A DNA stretch of 11,429 nucleotides from Actinomycetes bacterium. GTDB taxonomy: Bacteria; Actinomycetota; Acidimicrobiia; Acidimicrobiales; Microtrichaceae. Shown here in pieces: positions 1-6,867 of this stretch. Position 1 is the stretch's first letter. Each line of letters opens with the position of its first letter. The position numbers and the translations under genes are program-made. Under the pieces are notes generated by a model, which saw only the letters and a list, made by a program, of their open reading frames with translations, did not search any database and had not been told where the DNA came from. The DNA is taken from NCBI GenBank assembly GCA_023437745.1, contig JAEZFI010000318.1, positions 1-11,429 of the forward strand, written 5' to 3'.

Positions 1-109
1 TCCCCCCCCCACCAACGCCCGGCCAGGTTCGGCACGAGCTGCGCGAGTCGAACGAACGAAGGCGAACGGGCGGAGGGTGAGTGTCACACCCCCTCGTCAG
101 GATGTCGTC

Positions 110-571
110 ATGGCTCAGCGCACCGACCACCGACCCGCACGAACCGAAGATCTGGGCCCGGCTCTGGCCCGCCACCGCGTCGAGGTGGCCCGCTGGGCCC
201 TGCAGTCCGGCCACTCGCTCGACCTCGACGCCGTCACCGTCCTCTTCGGCGTCATCTACGGCATCGGGGGGCTGCCCGAGCCCACCCGGAGCTGCTGGAA
301 CCGCACGTGGGTGGCGGAGATCCTGTGGAACCGGGCGGCCTCCTGGTGCGAGCACGCGGGTGTCGACCTCCCCACCGGCACGTCCGAGGCGCTCTGGACC
401 TACCTCACCTACCTCGACGAGATCGACGCGCTGCTCGGCGACAGCCTCGCGGAGCTCCGCGCCGAGCTGGTGGCGTCGGCGGGGCTCGACCGCCGAGGCC
501 GGCTCCGCCATCCGTCGGGCGGGCGCCGACCGAACGCCGAGGTGCGCCCGTTGCGGCGACGGCCGGCCTGA
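110..571 (+). CDS. Hypothetical protein, 153 aa
   Basis: I do not recognise this protein. The first 125 residues look like a compact, mostly helical soluble domain rich in Trp and Leu. It has a run of small, hydrophobic residues around 41-55 (including GVIYGIGG) and four tryptophans between 63 and 96. The last 25 residues are very Arg/Pro-rich and probably disordered. There is no signal peptide and no membrane segment. I chose the ATG at 110 because AGGA at 99-102 sits 7 bases before it. An in-frame GTG at 77 would add 11 residues, but the GGAGG at 72-76 touches that codon with no spacing. The gene converges on the esterase gene downstream, with only 3 bases between the two stop codons and no clear terminator hairpin. 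The window begins close upstream, so its promoter and upstream partners cannot be judged. Confidence 0.6.
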   Translation: MAQRTDHRPARTEDLGPALARHRVEVARWALQSGHSLDLDAVTVLFGVIYGIGGLPEPTRSCWNRTWVAEILWNRAASWCEHAGVDLPTGTSEALWTYLTYLDEIDALLGDSLAELRAELVASAGLDRRGRLRHPSGGRRPNAEVRPLRRRPA

Positions 572-574
572 CGG

Positions 575-1633
575 TCAGCTCGGCGGCAGACCGAAGAAGT
601 CGAGGACGGCGTCGGTCGCCCGGAACTGCTCGCCTCGGGGCCAGAGGTGCGTGGCGCCGATGACCGTGACGAGCCGCAACGGGACGTCGCCCGAACAGCC
701 CTTCCACTCGGTCACCTCGACCGGACCCGCCGGGACCGTCGCGGGGTCGGGCGTGCAGGCTTCGGATCGGGCGACGGCCCGCAGCGTGTCCATCACCGGG
801 GGGAAGGGAGCGGCCGAGAACAGGCGAGCGGCGCCGGTCAGGCCGCCCTCGTAGGGGATCACCTCGTCCGCCGAGGCCGCGATGTGCAGCAACGGCAGCG
901 GCTCGCTCGGTTGGCAGCCGGTCTGGTTGGTGCCGATCACGCTCGCCGCGCCGGCCAACCGGTCGGCGTGCTCGCAGAGGTACCGGTAGGTCATGATCCC
1001 GCCGTTCGACTCCCCGACCATGTACACGCGCTCCGCATCCACCTCGGGCCGGCGGATCGCGTCGGTGATGACGGCGTCGAGGAACGCGACGTCGTCGATC
1101 CCGAGCGTCATCGCCGGACGGCAGCACTTGCCGGCGTTCCAGCTCTCCGCGATCCCGTGCGGCACCACGGCGATGAACCGTCGAGCGACGACGGCGTCCC
1201 CGAGCCCGATCGTCTGCTGCATCAGCCCCGGACTCGTCGAGACGCCGTGGAGGAACAGCACCACCGGGAGCTGCTCCCCCGGCGCCAGGTCGGGTGGCAT
1301 CACGTAGGCGATCTCCCGACGGTTCAGCCCCTGCTGCACGAACGCGCTCGTGAAGGCGGCCGGCTGGTCGGGCGCCGTCATCGTGGGTGCGGTCTGCAGC
1401 GGCGCACCGTCCGCCGGCAGCTCCACCTCCTGGTGCGAGCGCGTGTACCAGACGAGCACCCCGACCACGATCGCGATCACGCCGACGAGCACACCGGCGG
1501 CGACCAGGCCCTTGAACAGGCAGCCCCGCCGACGCCGTTGCTCGACGGGCGGAGGACCGGGCGGCGCGGGTGGAGGCGGAGCCGGGGCGGCGCCGGGCGG
1601 AGGCGGGGGTGCGCCGGGCGGCGGAGGGATCAC
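575..1633 (-). CDS. Membrane-anchored PHB-depolymerase/LpqC-type esterase (second of a tandem pair)
   Basis: This is an alpha/beta-hydrolase of the PHB depolymerase / LpqC (carbohydrate esterase 1-like) family, 352 aa. The N-terminus (1-30) is almost only Pro, Gly and Ala. A basic patch (33-36, RRRR) and one membrane helix (about 41-63) follow, so the catalytic domain is predicted to lie outside the membrane. Visible signatures are the oxyanion-region LFLHG (127-130), the family motif WNAGKCC (165-171), the nucleophile elbow GESNGG with Ser209, a probable acid Asp256 (SADEVIPY) and His329 in GATHLWP. The full triad is therefore present. The substrate cannot be read from sequence; this family cleaves polyhydroxyalkanoates, feruloyl esters or other esters. 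The GTG start overlaps the upstream paralogue's TGA by 4 bp (GTGA) and has no good Shine-Dalgarno sequence, so translation is probably coupled. Confidence 0.85.
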   Translation of the reverse strand: MIPPPPGAPPPPPGAAPAPPPPAPPGPPPVEQRRRRGCLFKGLVAAGVLVGVIAIVVGVLVWYTRSHQEVELPADGAPLQTAPTMTAPDQPAAFTSAFVQQGLNRREIAYVMPPDLAPGEQLPVVLFLHGVSTSPGLMQQTIGLGDAVVARRFIAVVPHGIAESWNAGKCCRPAMTLGIDDVAFLDAVITDAIRRPEVDAERVYMVGESNGGIMTYRYLCEHADRLAGAASVIGTNQTGCQPSEPLPLLHIAASADEVIPYEGGLTGAARLFSAAPFPPVMDTLRAVARSEACTPDPATVPAGPVEVTEWKGCSGDVPLRLVTVIGATHLWPRGEQFRATDAVLDFFGLPPS

Positions 1634-2763
1634 GAGGCCAGCCCGAAGAAGCGCAGGATCTCCTCGGTCGAGTCATAGGTACCGTCGCGGAACCAGGCGT
1701 GCGCGCCGCCTTCGATGGTCACGAGTCGGAGCGGCACCCCGTCGCGGCAGCCGCTCCAGTCGGTGGTCCGCACCGAGCCGGAGGTCCGCATCGCCGGGCT
1801 CGACGAGCAGCCCTCGGCCTCGGCGATCGTGGGGAGCGCCGACTCGACGGCCGGGAACGTCACGCCGAGCACCCAGGAGATGGCCGACTGACCCCCGCGG
1901 TAGGGCACCGTCATGTCGGCGGTGCCGTGGACCTCGAGGATCGGCACCGGTGCGTTCGGCGTGCAGCCTGCGACGGGCGTGCCTCCCACCGACGCCGCAC
2001 CCGCCACGGTGTCGGCCCCCACGCACAGGAACCGGTGGACCATCATCCCGCCGTTCGACTCGCCCACCGCGTAGATGCGGTCGGGGTCCACGTCGCGGCG
2101 GGAGCGCAGCTGCGCGACGACCTGCTGGAGGAACGCCGTGTCGTCGATCTGCGTGGCCTGCGAGATCCCGCAGCAGCCACCTGCGTTCCACCCGCCGAAG
2201 AGGCCGTCCGGGGCGGCGACGAGGAGCCCGTGTCGCATCACGGCGTCCGCCCACGCGCCGTTGGCCAGCACCTGCGAGGGCGTGGTGTTCCAGCCGTGCA
2301 GGAGGACCACGGCGGGCAGGCGGGCGGCGCCCGTGCCCTCCGGTGGACGGACGATGGTGCAGGTCCGAGCGCCGATCGGGAACGGCTGGGCGATGGGAGT
2401 GCAGGTCGAGAACACGGCACCCGAGTCGTCGCCCGGCGCCGCAGTCGTGGTGCTCCTCGACGACCCCGACCCCGGGACGCGCGGCGACGCCGTGGTCGAC
2501 GGCGATCCCCCGGGGCCGAAGACACCGGTGCGCTCCTCGCCCCGGTTGCTGGCGGCGAAGACGATGATCACGGCGACCCCGACCGCGAGCACGGCTGCGA
2601 CCACGCCGATCACGGGCGAGCGACGGCCGGGCGGCGACGGGGACGGGGACGGCGGGCGACCGCCCGGTGGAGGTGGGCGACCCGGCGGTGGCGGGGGCGG
2701 CGGGCTCGAGGGCCCCACCGAGAACGGGTTCACGGGTCGCCATGGTAGGGGTGGGGGTTCCAC
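1630..2763 (-). CDS. Membrane-anchored PHB-depolymerase/LpqC-type esterase (first of a tandem pair)
   Basis: This is a 377-aa paralogue of the esterase downstream, with the same plan. It has a Pro/Gly/Ser-rich N-terminus (1-49), one membrane helix (about 51-70), a Ser/Thr/Pro linker (85-112) and an alpha/beta-hydrolase domain. It shows LLHGWN (154-159), GWNAGGCCG (191-199), the nucleophile elbow GESNGG with Ser236, Asp283 in HGTADMTVPY and His355 in GGAHAWF. The triad and the family's paired cysteines are complete, and this copy is closer to the family consensus (CCG, HGTAD) than its partner. The start is uncertain. The GTG at 2763 has GGAGG only 2 bases before it, and a GTG ten codons later has no ribosome site. 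The gene is divergent from the acyl-CoA dehydrogenase gene and shares its 62-bp promoter region, including the operator-like inverted repeat at 2798-2812. Confidence 0.85.
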   Translation of the reverse strand: MEPPPLPWRPVNPFSVGPSSPPPPPPPGRPPPPGGRPPSPSPSPPGRRSPVIGVVAAVLAVGVAVIIVFAASNRGEERTGVFGPGGSPSTTASPRVPGSGSSRSTTTAAPGDDSGAVFSTCTPIAQPFPIGARTCTIVRPPEGTGAARLPAVVLLHGWNTTPSQVLANGAWADAVMRHGLLVAAPDGLFGGWNAGGCCGISQATQIDDTAFLQQVVAQLRSRRDVDPDRIYAVGESNGGMMVHRFLCVGADTVAGAASVGGTPVAGCTPNAPVPILEVHGTADMTVPYRGGQSAISWVLGVTFPAVESALPTIAEAEGCSSSPAMRTSGSVRTTDWSGCRDGVPLRLVTIEGGAHAWFRDGTYDSTEEILRFFGLAS

Positions 2764-2797
2764 CGCCTCCGCACGCGCCCTTCGGCGGATGGGGTTT

Positions 2798-2812
2798 CTG
2801 ACGGGTCGTCAG
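2798..2812. promoter_or_regulatory. Operator-like inverted repeat CTGACG-N3-CGTCAG
   Basis: CTGACGGGTCGTCAG is a 6+3+6 inverted repeat in the middle of the 62-bp divergent gap between the esterase pair and the acyl-CoA dehydrogenase. It ends one base before the candidate -10 box of the dehydrogenase, where a bound repressor would block transcription. The 13-bp core recurs at 9426-9438 in the other divergent gap. The size and symmetry fit a dimeric regulator, for example TetR family, but no regulator gene lies in the window. Confidence 0.55.
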
Positions 2813-2813
2813 G

Positions 2814-2819
2814 TATCGT
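2814..2819 (+). promoter_or_regulatory. Candidate -10 box (TATCGT) for the acyl-CoA dehydrogenase
   Basis: TATCGT matches the actinobacterial TANNNT -10 pattern and lies 6 bases before the GTG at 2826. No Shine-Dalgarno sequence lies between them, so transcription would start at or next to the start codon and give a leaderless mRNA. I see no convincing -35 box. Confidence 0.45.
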
Positions 2820-2825
2820 CGCCGC

Positions 2826-4052
2826 GTGCTGTTGGGAGATACGGACGCCGATCGCGCCTTCCGAGCGGAGATCCGGGACTGGATGGGGAGCAACCTCGTG
2901 GGCGAGTTCGCCCCGCTGCGAGGTCGCGGCGGCCCCGGCGACGAGCACAGCTTCGTCGCCGAGCGCCAGGAGTGGGAGCGGCACATGGCCGCCTCGCACT
3001 GGACCTGCGTCGGCTGGCCGGTCGAGCACGGCGGGCGCGGCCTGCCGCTCAGCCAGGAGGTCATCTTCCACGAGGAGTACGCCCGCGCCGGCGGACCTGG
3101 CCGCGCGGGCCTCATCGGCGAGGGCCTGCTGGGCCCCACGCTCGTGCACTTCGCCTCACCCGAGCAGCAGCAGCGGTTCCTCCCCGGCATCGTGTCCGGC
3201 ACCGAGTACTGGTGCCAGGGGTACTCCGAGCCCAACGCAGGCAGCGACCTCGCCAACGTCCGGACGACCGCTCGCCTCGAGACCGCGGCGGACGGCTCCG
3301 CCGAGTGGGTCATCTCCGGCCAGAAGGTCTGGACCTCGCTGGCGCAGTGGTCGGACTGGTGCTTCGTCATCGCCCGCACGGAGGCCGGCTCGCAACGGCA
3401 CCGCGGCCTGAGCTACCTCCTCATCCGGATGGACACCCCCGGCATCGAGATCCGCCCGATCGTGCAGGTGACCGGCACCGCCGAGTTCAACGAGGTGTTC
3501 TTCGACGAGGCCCGCACACCGGCCGATCTCGTCGTCGGCCAGCCCGGTGAGGGCTGGCGCGTCGCCATGGGCACGCTCGCGTTCGAGCGCGGTGTGCTCA
3601 CGCTCGGCCAGCAGATGGCGTTCAGCCGCGAGTTCGACGCCATCGTCGAAGCGGCGCGCCGGACCGGGCGGATCGACGACGCCCCGCTGCGACAGCGGCT
3701 CGCCGACCTCGCCGCTCGGCTCAGGATCATGCGGTGGAACGCGCTGCGGAACCTGTCGGTCGACGCGAACGTCGAGCTCGTCCCCGCCGCCATGATCGGC
3801 AAGCTCTACTGGGCCAACCTCCACCAGGACATGGGTGAGGTCGCCATGGACGTGCTCGGCGCCGAGGCCGGGCTCACCGCCGCCGACTACGGCGATCCCG
3901 AGGCCCTCGACGAGCTGCACCGGCTCTTCTTCTTCACCCGCTCGGACACCATCTACGGCGGGAGCGACCAGATCCAACGCAACATCATCGGCGAACGGGC
4001 GCTCGGCCTCCCCAAGGAGCCCGCCCCGCCCGCGCCCGCCTCTGGAGGCTGA
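2826..4052 (+). CDS. fadE30: Acyl-CoA dehydrogenase, FadE30-like
   Basis: This is a 408-aa FAD-dependent acyl-CoA dehydrogenase, complete from N- to C-domain. It shows the FAD/substrate segment QGYSEPNAGSDLANV (131-145), VWTSLAQWSDW (168-178), the beta-domain segment RPIVQVTGTAEFNEVFFDEA (210-229) and the C-terminal YGGSDQIQRNIIGERALGLP (377-396). Where medium-chain enzymes carry the catalytic Glu (YEG), this protein has Gly378. Glu254 in LAFERG occupies the alternative position used by isovaleryl-CoA and long-chain enzymes. From memory, several blocks closely resemble mycobacterial FadE30, which acts on a CoA-linked remnant of steroid rings C and D. The IpdF-like gene one base downstream supports this, since those two are also neighbours in Mycobacterium tuberculosis. 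The symbol is by resemblance only. The GTG start has no ribosome site and looks leaderless. The last ten residues are a Pro/Ala tail. Confidence 0.85.
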   Translation: MLLGDTDADRAFRAEIRDWMGSNLVGEFAPLRGRGGPGDEHSFVAERQEWERHMAASHWTCVGWPVEHGGRGLPLSQEVIFHEEYARAGGPGRAGLIGEGLLGPTLVHFASPEQQQRFLPGIVSGTEYWCQGYSEPNAGSDLANVRTTARLETAADGSAEWVISGQKVWTSLAQWSDWCFVIARTEAGSQRHRGLSYLLIRMDTPGIEIRPIVQVTGTAEFNEVFFDEARTPADLVVGQPGEGWRVAMGTLAFERGVLTLGQQMAFSREFDAIVEAARRTGRIDDAPLRQRLADLAARLRIMRWNALRNLSVDANVELVPAAMIGKLYWANLHQDMGEVAMDVLGAEAGLTAADYGDPEALDELHRLFFFTRSDTIYGGSDQIQRNIIGERALGLPKEPAPPAPASGG

Positions 4053-4053
4053 C

Positions 4054-4836
4054 ATGGCTGCACCCGTCCCCACCGAGCCGCCCGGACGCGGCCTCCTCAC
4101 GGGGCAGACCGTCGTGGTGACCGCCGCGGCGGGCACCGGCATCGGCTACTCGCTGGCGCGCCGCTGTGTGATGGAGGGCGCAACCGTCATGATCTCGGAC
4201 CTCCACGAGCGGCGGCTCGGTGAGGCGGCCGACAGGATCGAGGCCGAGCTGGGCGCGCGACCCGCGACCCAGCTCTGCAACGTGACGCAGCAGGACGAGG
4301 TCGATGCGCTCGTCGCCGCCGCCGTCGAGCAGCTCGGGCACGTCGACGTGTGGATGAACAACGCCGGCCTCGGCGGAGCCGCCGCGCTCCACGAGATGAC
4401 CGACGACCAGTGGAACGTGGTCCTCGACGTGACCCTCACCGGGACGTTCCGGTGCATGCGGGCGATCCTCCCGCACATGTACGAGCGCGGCGCGGGCGTG
4501 ATCGTGAACAACGCATCGGTGCTCGGCTGGCGCGCCCAGGAGCTGCAGTCCCACTACGCCGCGGCGAAGGCCGGCGTCATGGCGCTCACCCGCTGCACGG
4601 CGATGGAGGCGGCGCAGCACGGCGTGCGGGTCAACGCCGTGTCCCCGAGCATCGCGATGCACCCGTTCCTCGCCAAGGTCACCCCCGACGGGCTCCTCGA
4701 GGAGCTCGAGGCGAAGGAGGCGTTCGGCCGCGCCGCCGAGCCCTGGGAGGTCGCCAACGTGATGGTGTTCCTCGCCTCCGACCTGTCGTCGTACATGACC
4801 GGCGAGGTCGTCGCGGTCTCGTCCCAGCACGCGTGA
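4054..4836 (+). CDS. ipdF: Short-chain dehydrogenase/reductase, IpdF-like
   Basis: This is a 260-aa classical SDR with a Rossmann fold and an NAD(P)-binding loop, TAAAGTGIG (23-31). It has the NNAG motif (102-105), catalytic Ser155 (NNAS), and Tyr168 and Lys172 (HYAAAK). The blocks VVVTAAAGTGIG, SDLHERRLGE, VNNASVLGWRAQ, QSHYAAAKAGVMALTRC and EAFGRAAEPWEVA are what I remember of IpdF (Rv3559c of M. tuberculosis). IpdF is the oxidoreductase assigned to the hydroxyl of the CoA-activated steroid C/D-ring intermediate. The ATG follows GGAGG (4044-4048) by 5 bases and lies one base after the acyl-CoA dehydrogenase stop, so the two genes are surely one operon. The ring-hydroxyl role rests on family resemblance and on the FadE30-like neighbour. 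A generic 3-hydroxyacyl-CoA dehydrogenase is the alternative. Confidence 0.85.
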   Translation: MAAPVPTEPPGRGLLTGQTVVVTAAAGTGIGYSLARRCVMEGATVMISDLHERRLGEAADRIEAELGARPATQLCNVTQQDEVDALVAAAVEQLGHVDVWMNNAGLGGAAALHEMTDDQWNVVLDVTLTGTFRCMRAILPHMYERGAGVIVNNASVLGWRAQELQSHYAAAKAGVMALTRCTAMEAAQHGVRVNAVSPSIAMHPFLAKVTPDGLLEELEAKEAFGRAAEPWEVANVMVFLASDLSSYMTGEVVAVSSQHA

Positions 4837-4862
4837 CCGGAGCCCGACCGCTCGACCCCCAC

Positions 4863-4909
4863 TTCTCGGCGCGAAAAGTCCCGTGTGGCGGGACAATCCG
4901 CGCCGAGAA
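4863..4909. terminator. Double-stem hairpin A (TTCTC...GAGAA family)
   Basis: The outer stem is 11 bp and perfect (4863-4873 with 4899-4909, TTCTCGGCGCG). A symmetric 4/4 internal loop, a 6-bp inner stem (GTCCCG 4878-4883 with CGGGAC 4889-4894) and a 5-base loop follow. The same plan and both stem sequences recur in hairpin C. It lies 26 bases after the IpdF-like stop and 27 bases before the MaoC start. There is no T-tract, and little room is left for a separate promoter downstream, so it may be an RNA-processing or partial-termination site rather than a full terminator. Confidence 0.6.
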
Positions 4910-4936
4910 CGATCGATCACCCCTGAGGAGCCTCCC

Positions 4937-5434
4937 GTGACCCTGACCGTCCCCACCCCTGCCGACCTCGCCGCCCACGTCGGGGACGCGCTCGGACCGA
5001 CCGACTGGGTCACGATCACCCAGGAGCGGATCGACCAGTTCGCCGAGGCGACGGGCGATCACGAGGGGGAGAGCGCCGAAGGCACGTCGAGGGGCGGCGT
5101 GGGCGGGTGGATCCACGTCGATCCGGAGCGAGCAGCGGCGGGCCCCTTCGGCGCGCCGATCGCCCACGGCTACCTGACGCTGTCGCTGGCCAACCTCTTC
5201 CTGCCCGAGCTGCTGGTCGTCGAGCAGTTCTCGATGGGCGTGAACGTCGGCGTCGAGAAGGTGCGGTTCCCGAACCCGGTGCGGGTGGGCAGCCGGATCC
5301 GCGGCCTCGGCGAGATCGTCTCGGTCACCGAGGTGGGCGAAGGGGTCCAGGCGGTCGTCCGCATCACCATCGAGATCGAGGGCGAGGCCAAGCCGGCGTG
5401 CGTCGTCGACACCGTCAGCCGCTTCTTCCCGTGA
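4937..5434 (+). CDS. MaoC/NodN-type enoyl-CoA hydratase-like hot-dog protein with an active-site insertion
   Basis: This is a 165-aa single hot-dog-fold protein of the MaoC/NodN group, which hydrates trans-2-enoyl-CoA. It shows ITQERIDQFAEATGDH (27-42), WIHVDPERA (58-66), GPFGAPIAHGYLTLSL (69-84), and NVGVEKVRFPNPVRVGSRIRG (103-123, family-typical). In the family the catalytic Asp and His are five residues apart (GDHQWIH-like). Here Asp41 and His60 are 19 apart because of a Gly/Glu/Ser-rich stretch at 43-57 (nt 5063-5107). Length without it (151) is normal for the family, and the reading frame is kept. The GTG at 4937 has GAGGAG (4925-4930) six bases before it. An earlier in-frame start at 4883 falls inside hairpin A and is unlikely. 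Position between the SDR and the thiolase fits a beta-oxidation hydratase, if it is active. Confidence 0.8.
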   Translation: MTLTVPTPADLAAHVGDALGPTDWVTITQERIDQFAEATGDHEGESAEGTSRGGVGGWIHVDPERAAAGPFGAPIAHGYLTLSLANLFLPELLVVEQFSMGVNVGVEKVRFPNPVRVGSRIRGLGEIVSVTEVGEGVQAVVRITIEIEGEAKPACVVDTVSRFFP

Positions 5435-5435
5435 C

Positions 5436-5487
5436 CGTTCTGTCGCATGAGACGTGACCCCCGTGTCACGCCTGACGCGACAGAACG
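5436..5487. terminator. Double-stem hairpin B (CGTTCTGTCGC family)
   Basis: The outer stem is 11 bp and perfect (CGTTCTGTCGC 5436-5446 with 5477-5487). A symmetric 6/6 internal loop, a 6-bp inner stem (CGTGAC 5453-5458 with GTCACG 5465-5470) and a 6-base loop follow. It begins one base after the MaoC stop codon. The outer left arm, 6-base spacer and inner left arm recur at 11399-11421. No T-tract follows. The position strongly suggests a transcript 3' end. Confidence 0.65.
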
Positions 5488-5524
5488 AGCCGGGCGACCC
5501 CGGTCCGGCGGGTTTCGCCGCCTT

Positions 5525-5540
5525 GTTACCGGCCGGTAAC
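5525..5540. promoter_or_regulatory. Perfect 16-bp palindrome, likely operator of the thiolase gene
   Basis: GTTACCGGCCGGTAAC is a perfect palindrome 52 bases before the thiolase start. It lies in the gap that begins with hairpin B. A TANNNT hexamer (TAACCT, 5537-5542) overlaps its right half and could be the -10 box, so a bound dimer would block the polymerase. It differs from the TGACG-N3-CGTCA repeats in this window and is probably read by another regulator. Confidence 0.6.
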
Positions 5541-5592
5541 CTGACCATCCGCTGACCGACCCGACGGGTCCGACCTCCAGGGGGAACTTCCC

Positions 5593-6798
5593 ATGCCCGA
5601 AGCAGTGATCGTCTCGACCGCACGCAGCCCGATCGGCCGTGCCCTCAAGGGGTCGATGACCTCGATCCGCCCGGACGACCTGGCCGCCCAGATCGTCAAC
5701 GCTGCGCTGGCGAAGATCCCCCAGCTCGACCGCAACCTCGTCGAGGACCTCCTGATGGGCTGTGGCCAGCCGGCCGGCGAGTCCGGGGTGAACATCGGCC
5801 GCGTCGTCGCCGTGCTCGCCGACATGCCCGACGTCCCCGGCGTGACCGTCAACCGCTACTGCTCGTCGTCGCTGCAGACCATCCGCATGGCCGCCCACGC
5901 GATCAAGGCCGGCGAGGGTGACATCTTCGTGGCCGCCGGCGTCGAGACCGTGAGCCGCTTCGTGAACGGCATGGCGGACGACGGGCCCGCCAACGAGCTG
6001 TTCGCCGACGCGATGGCCCGCACCGCCTCACGCGCTGCCGGCGAGGGTGGGAGCTGGACGCCCGGCAACGGCCTCCCCGACGTGTACATCGCCATGGGCC
6101 AGACGGCCGAGAACGTCGCCGAGAAGGAGGACGTCAGCCGCGAGGACATGGACGAGTTCGCCGCTCGCAGCCAGCAGCTCGCCACCGCGTCCCTCGAGAA
6201 CGGCTACTGGGAGCAGGAGATCACCCCGGTGACCCTGCCCGACGGCACCGTCGTGAAGCAGGACGACGGCATCCGGGCCGGGACCACCGCCGAGGGCCTC
6301 GCCGGCCTGAAGCCCGTCTTCAAGCCCGAGGGCCGCGTCACCGCGGGCAACGCCTGCCCCCTGAACGACGGCGCCGCGGCTGTCGTCGTGATGAGCGACA
6401 CCAAGGCCAAGGAGCTCGGCCTCACCCCGCTCGCCCGCGTGGTCGCCTCGGGCGTGTCCGGCCTCAACCCCGAGATCATGGGCCTCGGTCCGATCGAGGC
6501 CTGCCGCCAGGCGCTGGGCCGGGCCAACATGACCATCGACGACATCGACCTCGTCGAGATCAACGAGGCGTTCGCCGCGCAGGTCCTCCCGTCGGCCCGC
6601 CACCTGGGCATCGACATCGAGAAGCTGAACACACGCGGCGGCGCCATCGCCATCGGTCACCCGTTCGGCATGACCGGCGCCCGCATCATGACGACGCTCA
6701 TCCACAACCTGCAGGAGTCCGACAAGACCTTCGGCATGGAGTCGATGTGCGTGGGCGGCGGCCAGGGCATGTCGATGATCATCGAGCGCCTCAGCTGA
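5593..6798 (+). CDS. Acetyl-CoA C-acyltransferase (thiolase)
   Basis: This is a 401-aa degradative-type thiolase, which cleaves 3-ketoacyl-CoA with CoA at the end of a beta-oxidation turn. The triad is complete: Cys90 in NRYCSSSLQT (nucleophile), His356 in GHPFGMTGAR and Cys386 in MCVGGGQG (acid/base). NEAFA is at 324-328. The N-terminus MPEAVIVSTARSPIGRALKG and the GHPFGMTG form resemble the mycobacterial FadA3-like branch more than classical GHPLGASG enzymes. Length is normal. The ATG is preceded by AGGGGGA (5579-5585) with 7 bases spacing. A 158-bp gap with hairpin B and a palindrome separates it from the MaoC gene, so it probably has its own promoter while still working with the upstream acyl-CoA enzymes. 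The exact substrate cannot be told. Confidence 0.92.
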   Translation: MPEAVIVSTARSPIGRALKGSMTSIRPDDLAAQIVNAALAKIPQLDRNLVEDLLMGCGQPAGESGVNIGRVVAVLADMPDVPGVTVNRYCSSSLQTIRMAAHAIKAGEGDIFVAAGVETVSRFVNGMADDGPANELFADAMARTASRAAGEGGSWTPGNGLPDVYIAMGQTAENVAEKEDVSREDMDEFAARSQQLATASLENGYWEQEITPVTLPDGTVVKQDDGIRAGTTAEGLAGLKPVFKPEGRVTAGNACPLNDGAAAVVVMSDTKAKELGLTPLARVVASGVSGLNPEIMGLGPIEACRQALGRANMTIDDIDLVEINEAFAAQVLPSARHLGIDIEKLNTRGGAIAIGHPFGMTGARIMTTLIHNLQESDKTFGMESMCVGGGQGMSMIIERLS

Positions 6799-6832
6799 CC
6801 TGACCAGCCGAACGGCGACACCTCGCCATCGC

Positions 6833-6864
6833 ACGGGCCGTCGACCTCCGGGTCGGCGGCCCGT
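6833..6864. terminator. Thiolase terminator hairpin
   Basis: A 14-bp stem with one T-G wobble (6833-6846 with 6851-6864, arms ACGGGCCG / CGGCCCGT) and a 4-base loop lies 35 bases after the thiolase stop. No T-tract follows, as is common in high-GC actinobacteria. Hairpin C starts three bases later, so the convergent thiolase and panD genes are separated by two different hairpins. Confidence 0.6.
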
Positions 6865-6867
6865 GGT

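Noticed and set aside
1..109. Small gene or RNA at the left edge
   Set aside because: Apart from a short GAAC-GAAC run near 60 there is no open frame with a start and ribosome site and no hairpin. I see nothing else supportable in it.
568..578. CTGAC-G-GTCAG palindrome over the converging stop codons
   Set aside because: Much of it is formed by the two opposed stop codons (TGA and TCA) themselves, and the one-base loop cannot form a hairpin. No evidence for function.
405..3379. Long open frames overlapping the esterase genes in other frames and on the other strand, up to 568 codons
   Set aside because: They are Arg/Pro/Ala-rich translations typical of GC-rich shadow frames, with no motif. 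The esterase frames carry complete triads and family motifs.
4883..4936. Longer N-terminus for the MaoC-type protein
   Set aside because: The extra residues are encoded by hairpin A and have no ribosome site. The GTG at 4937 has GAGGAG at good spacing and gives the normal family N-terminus.
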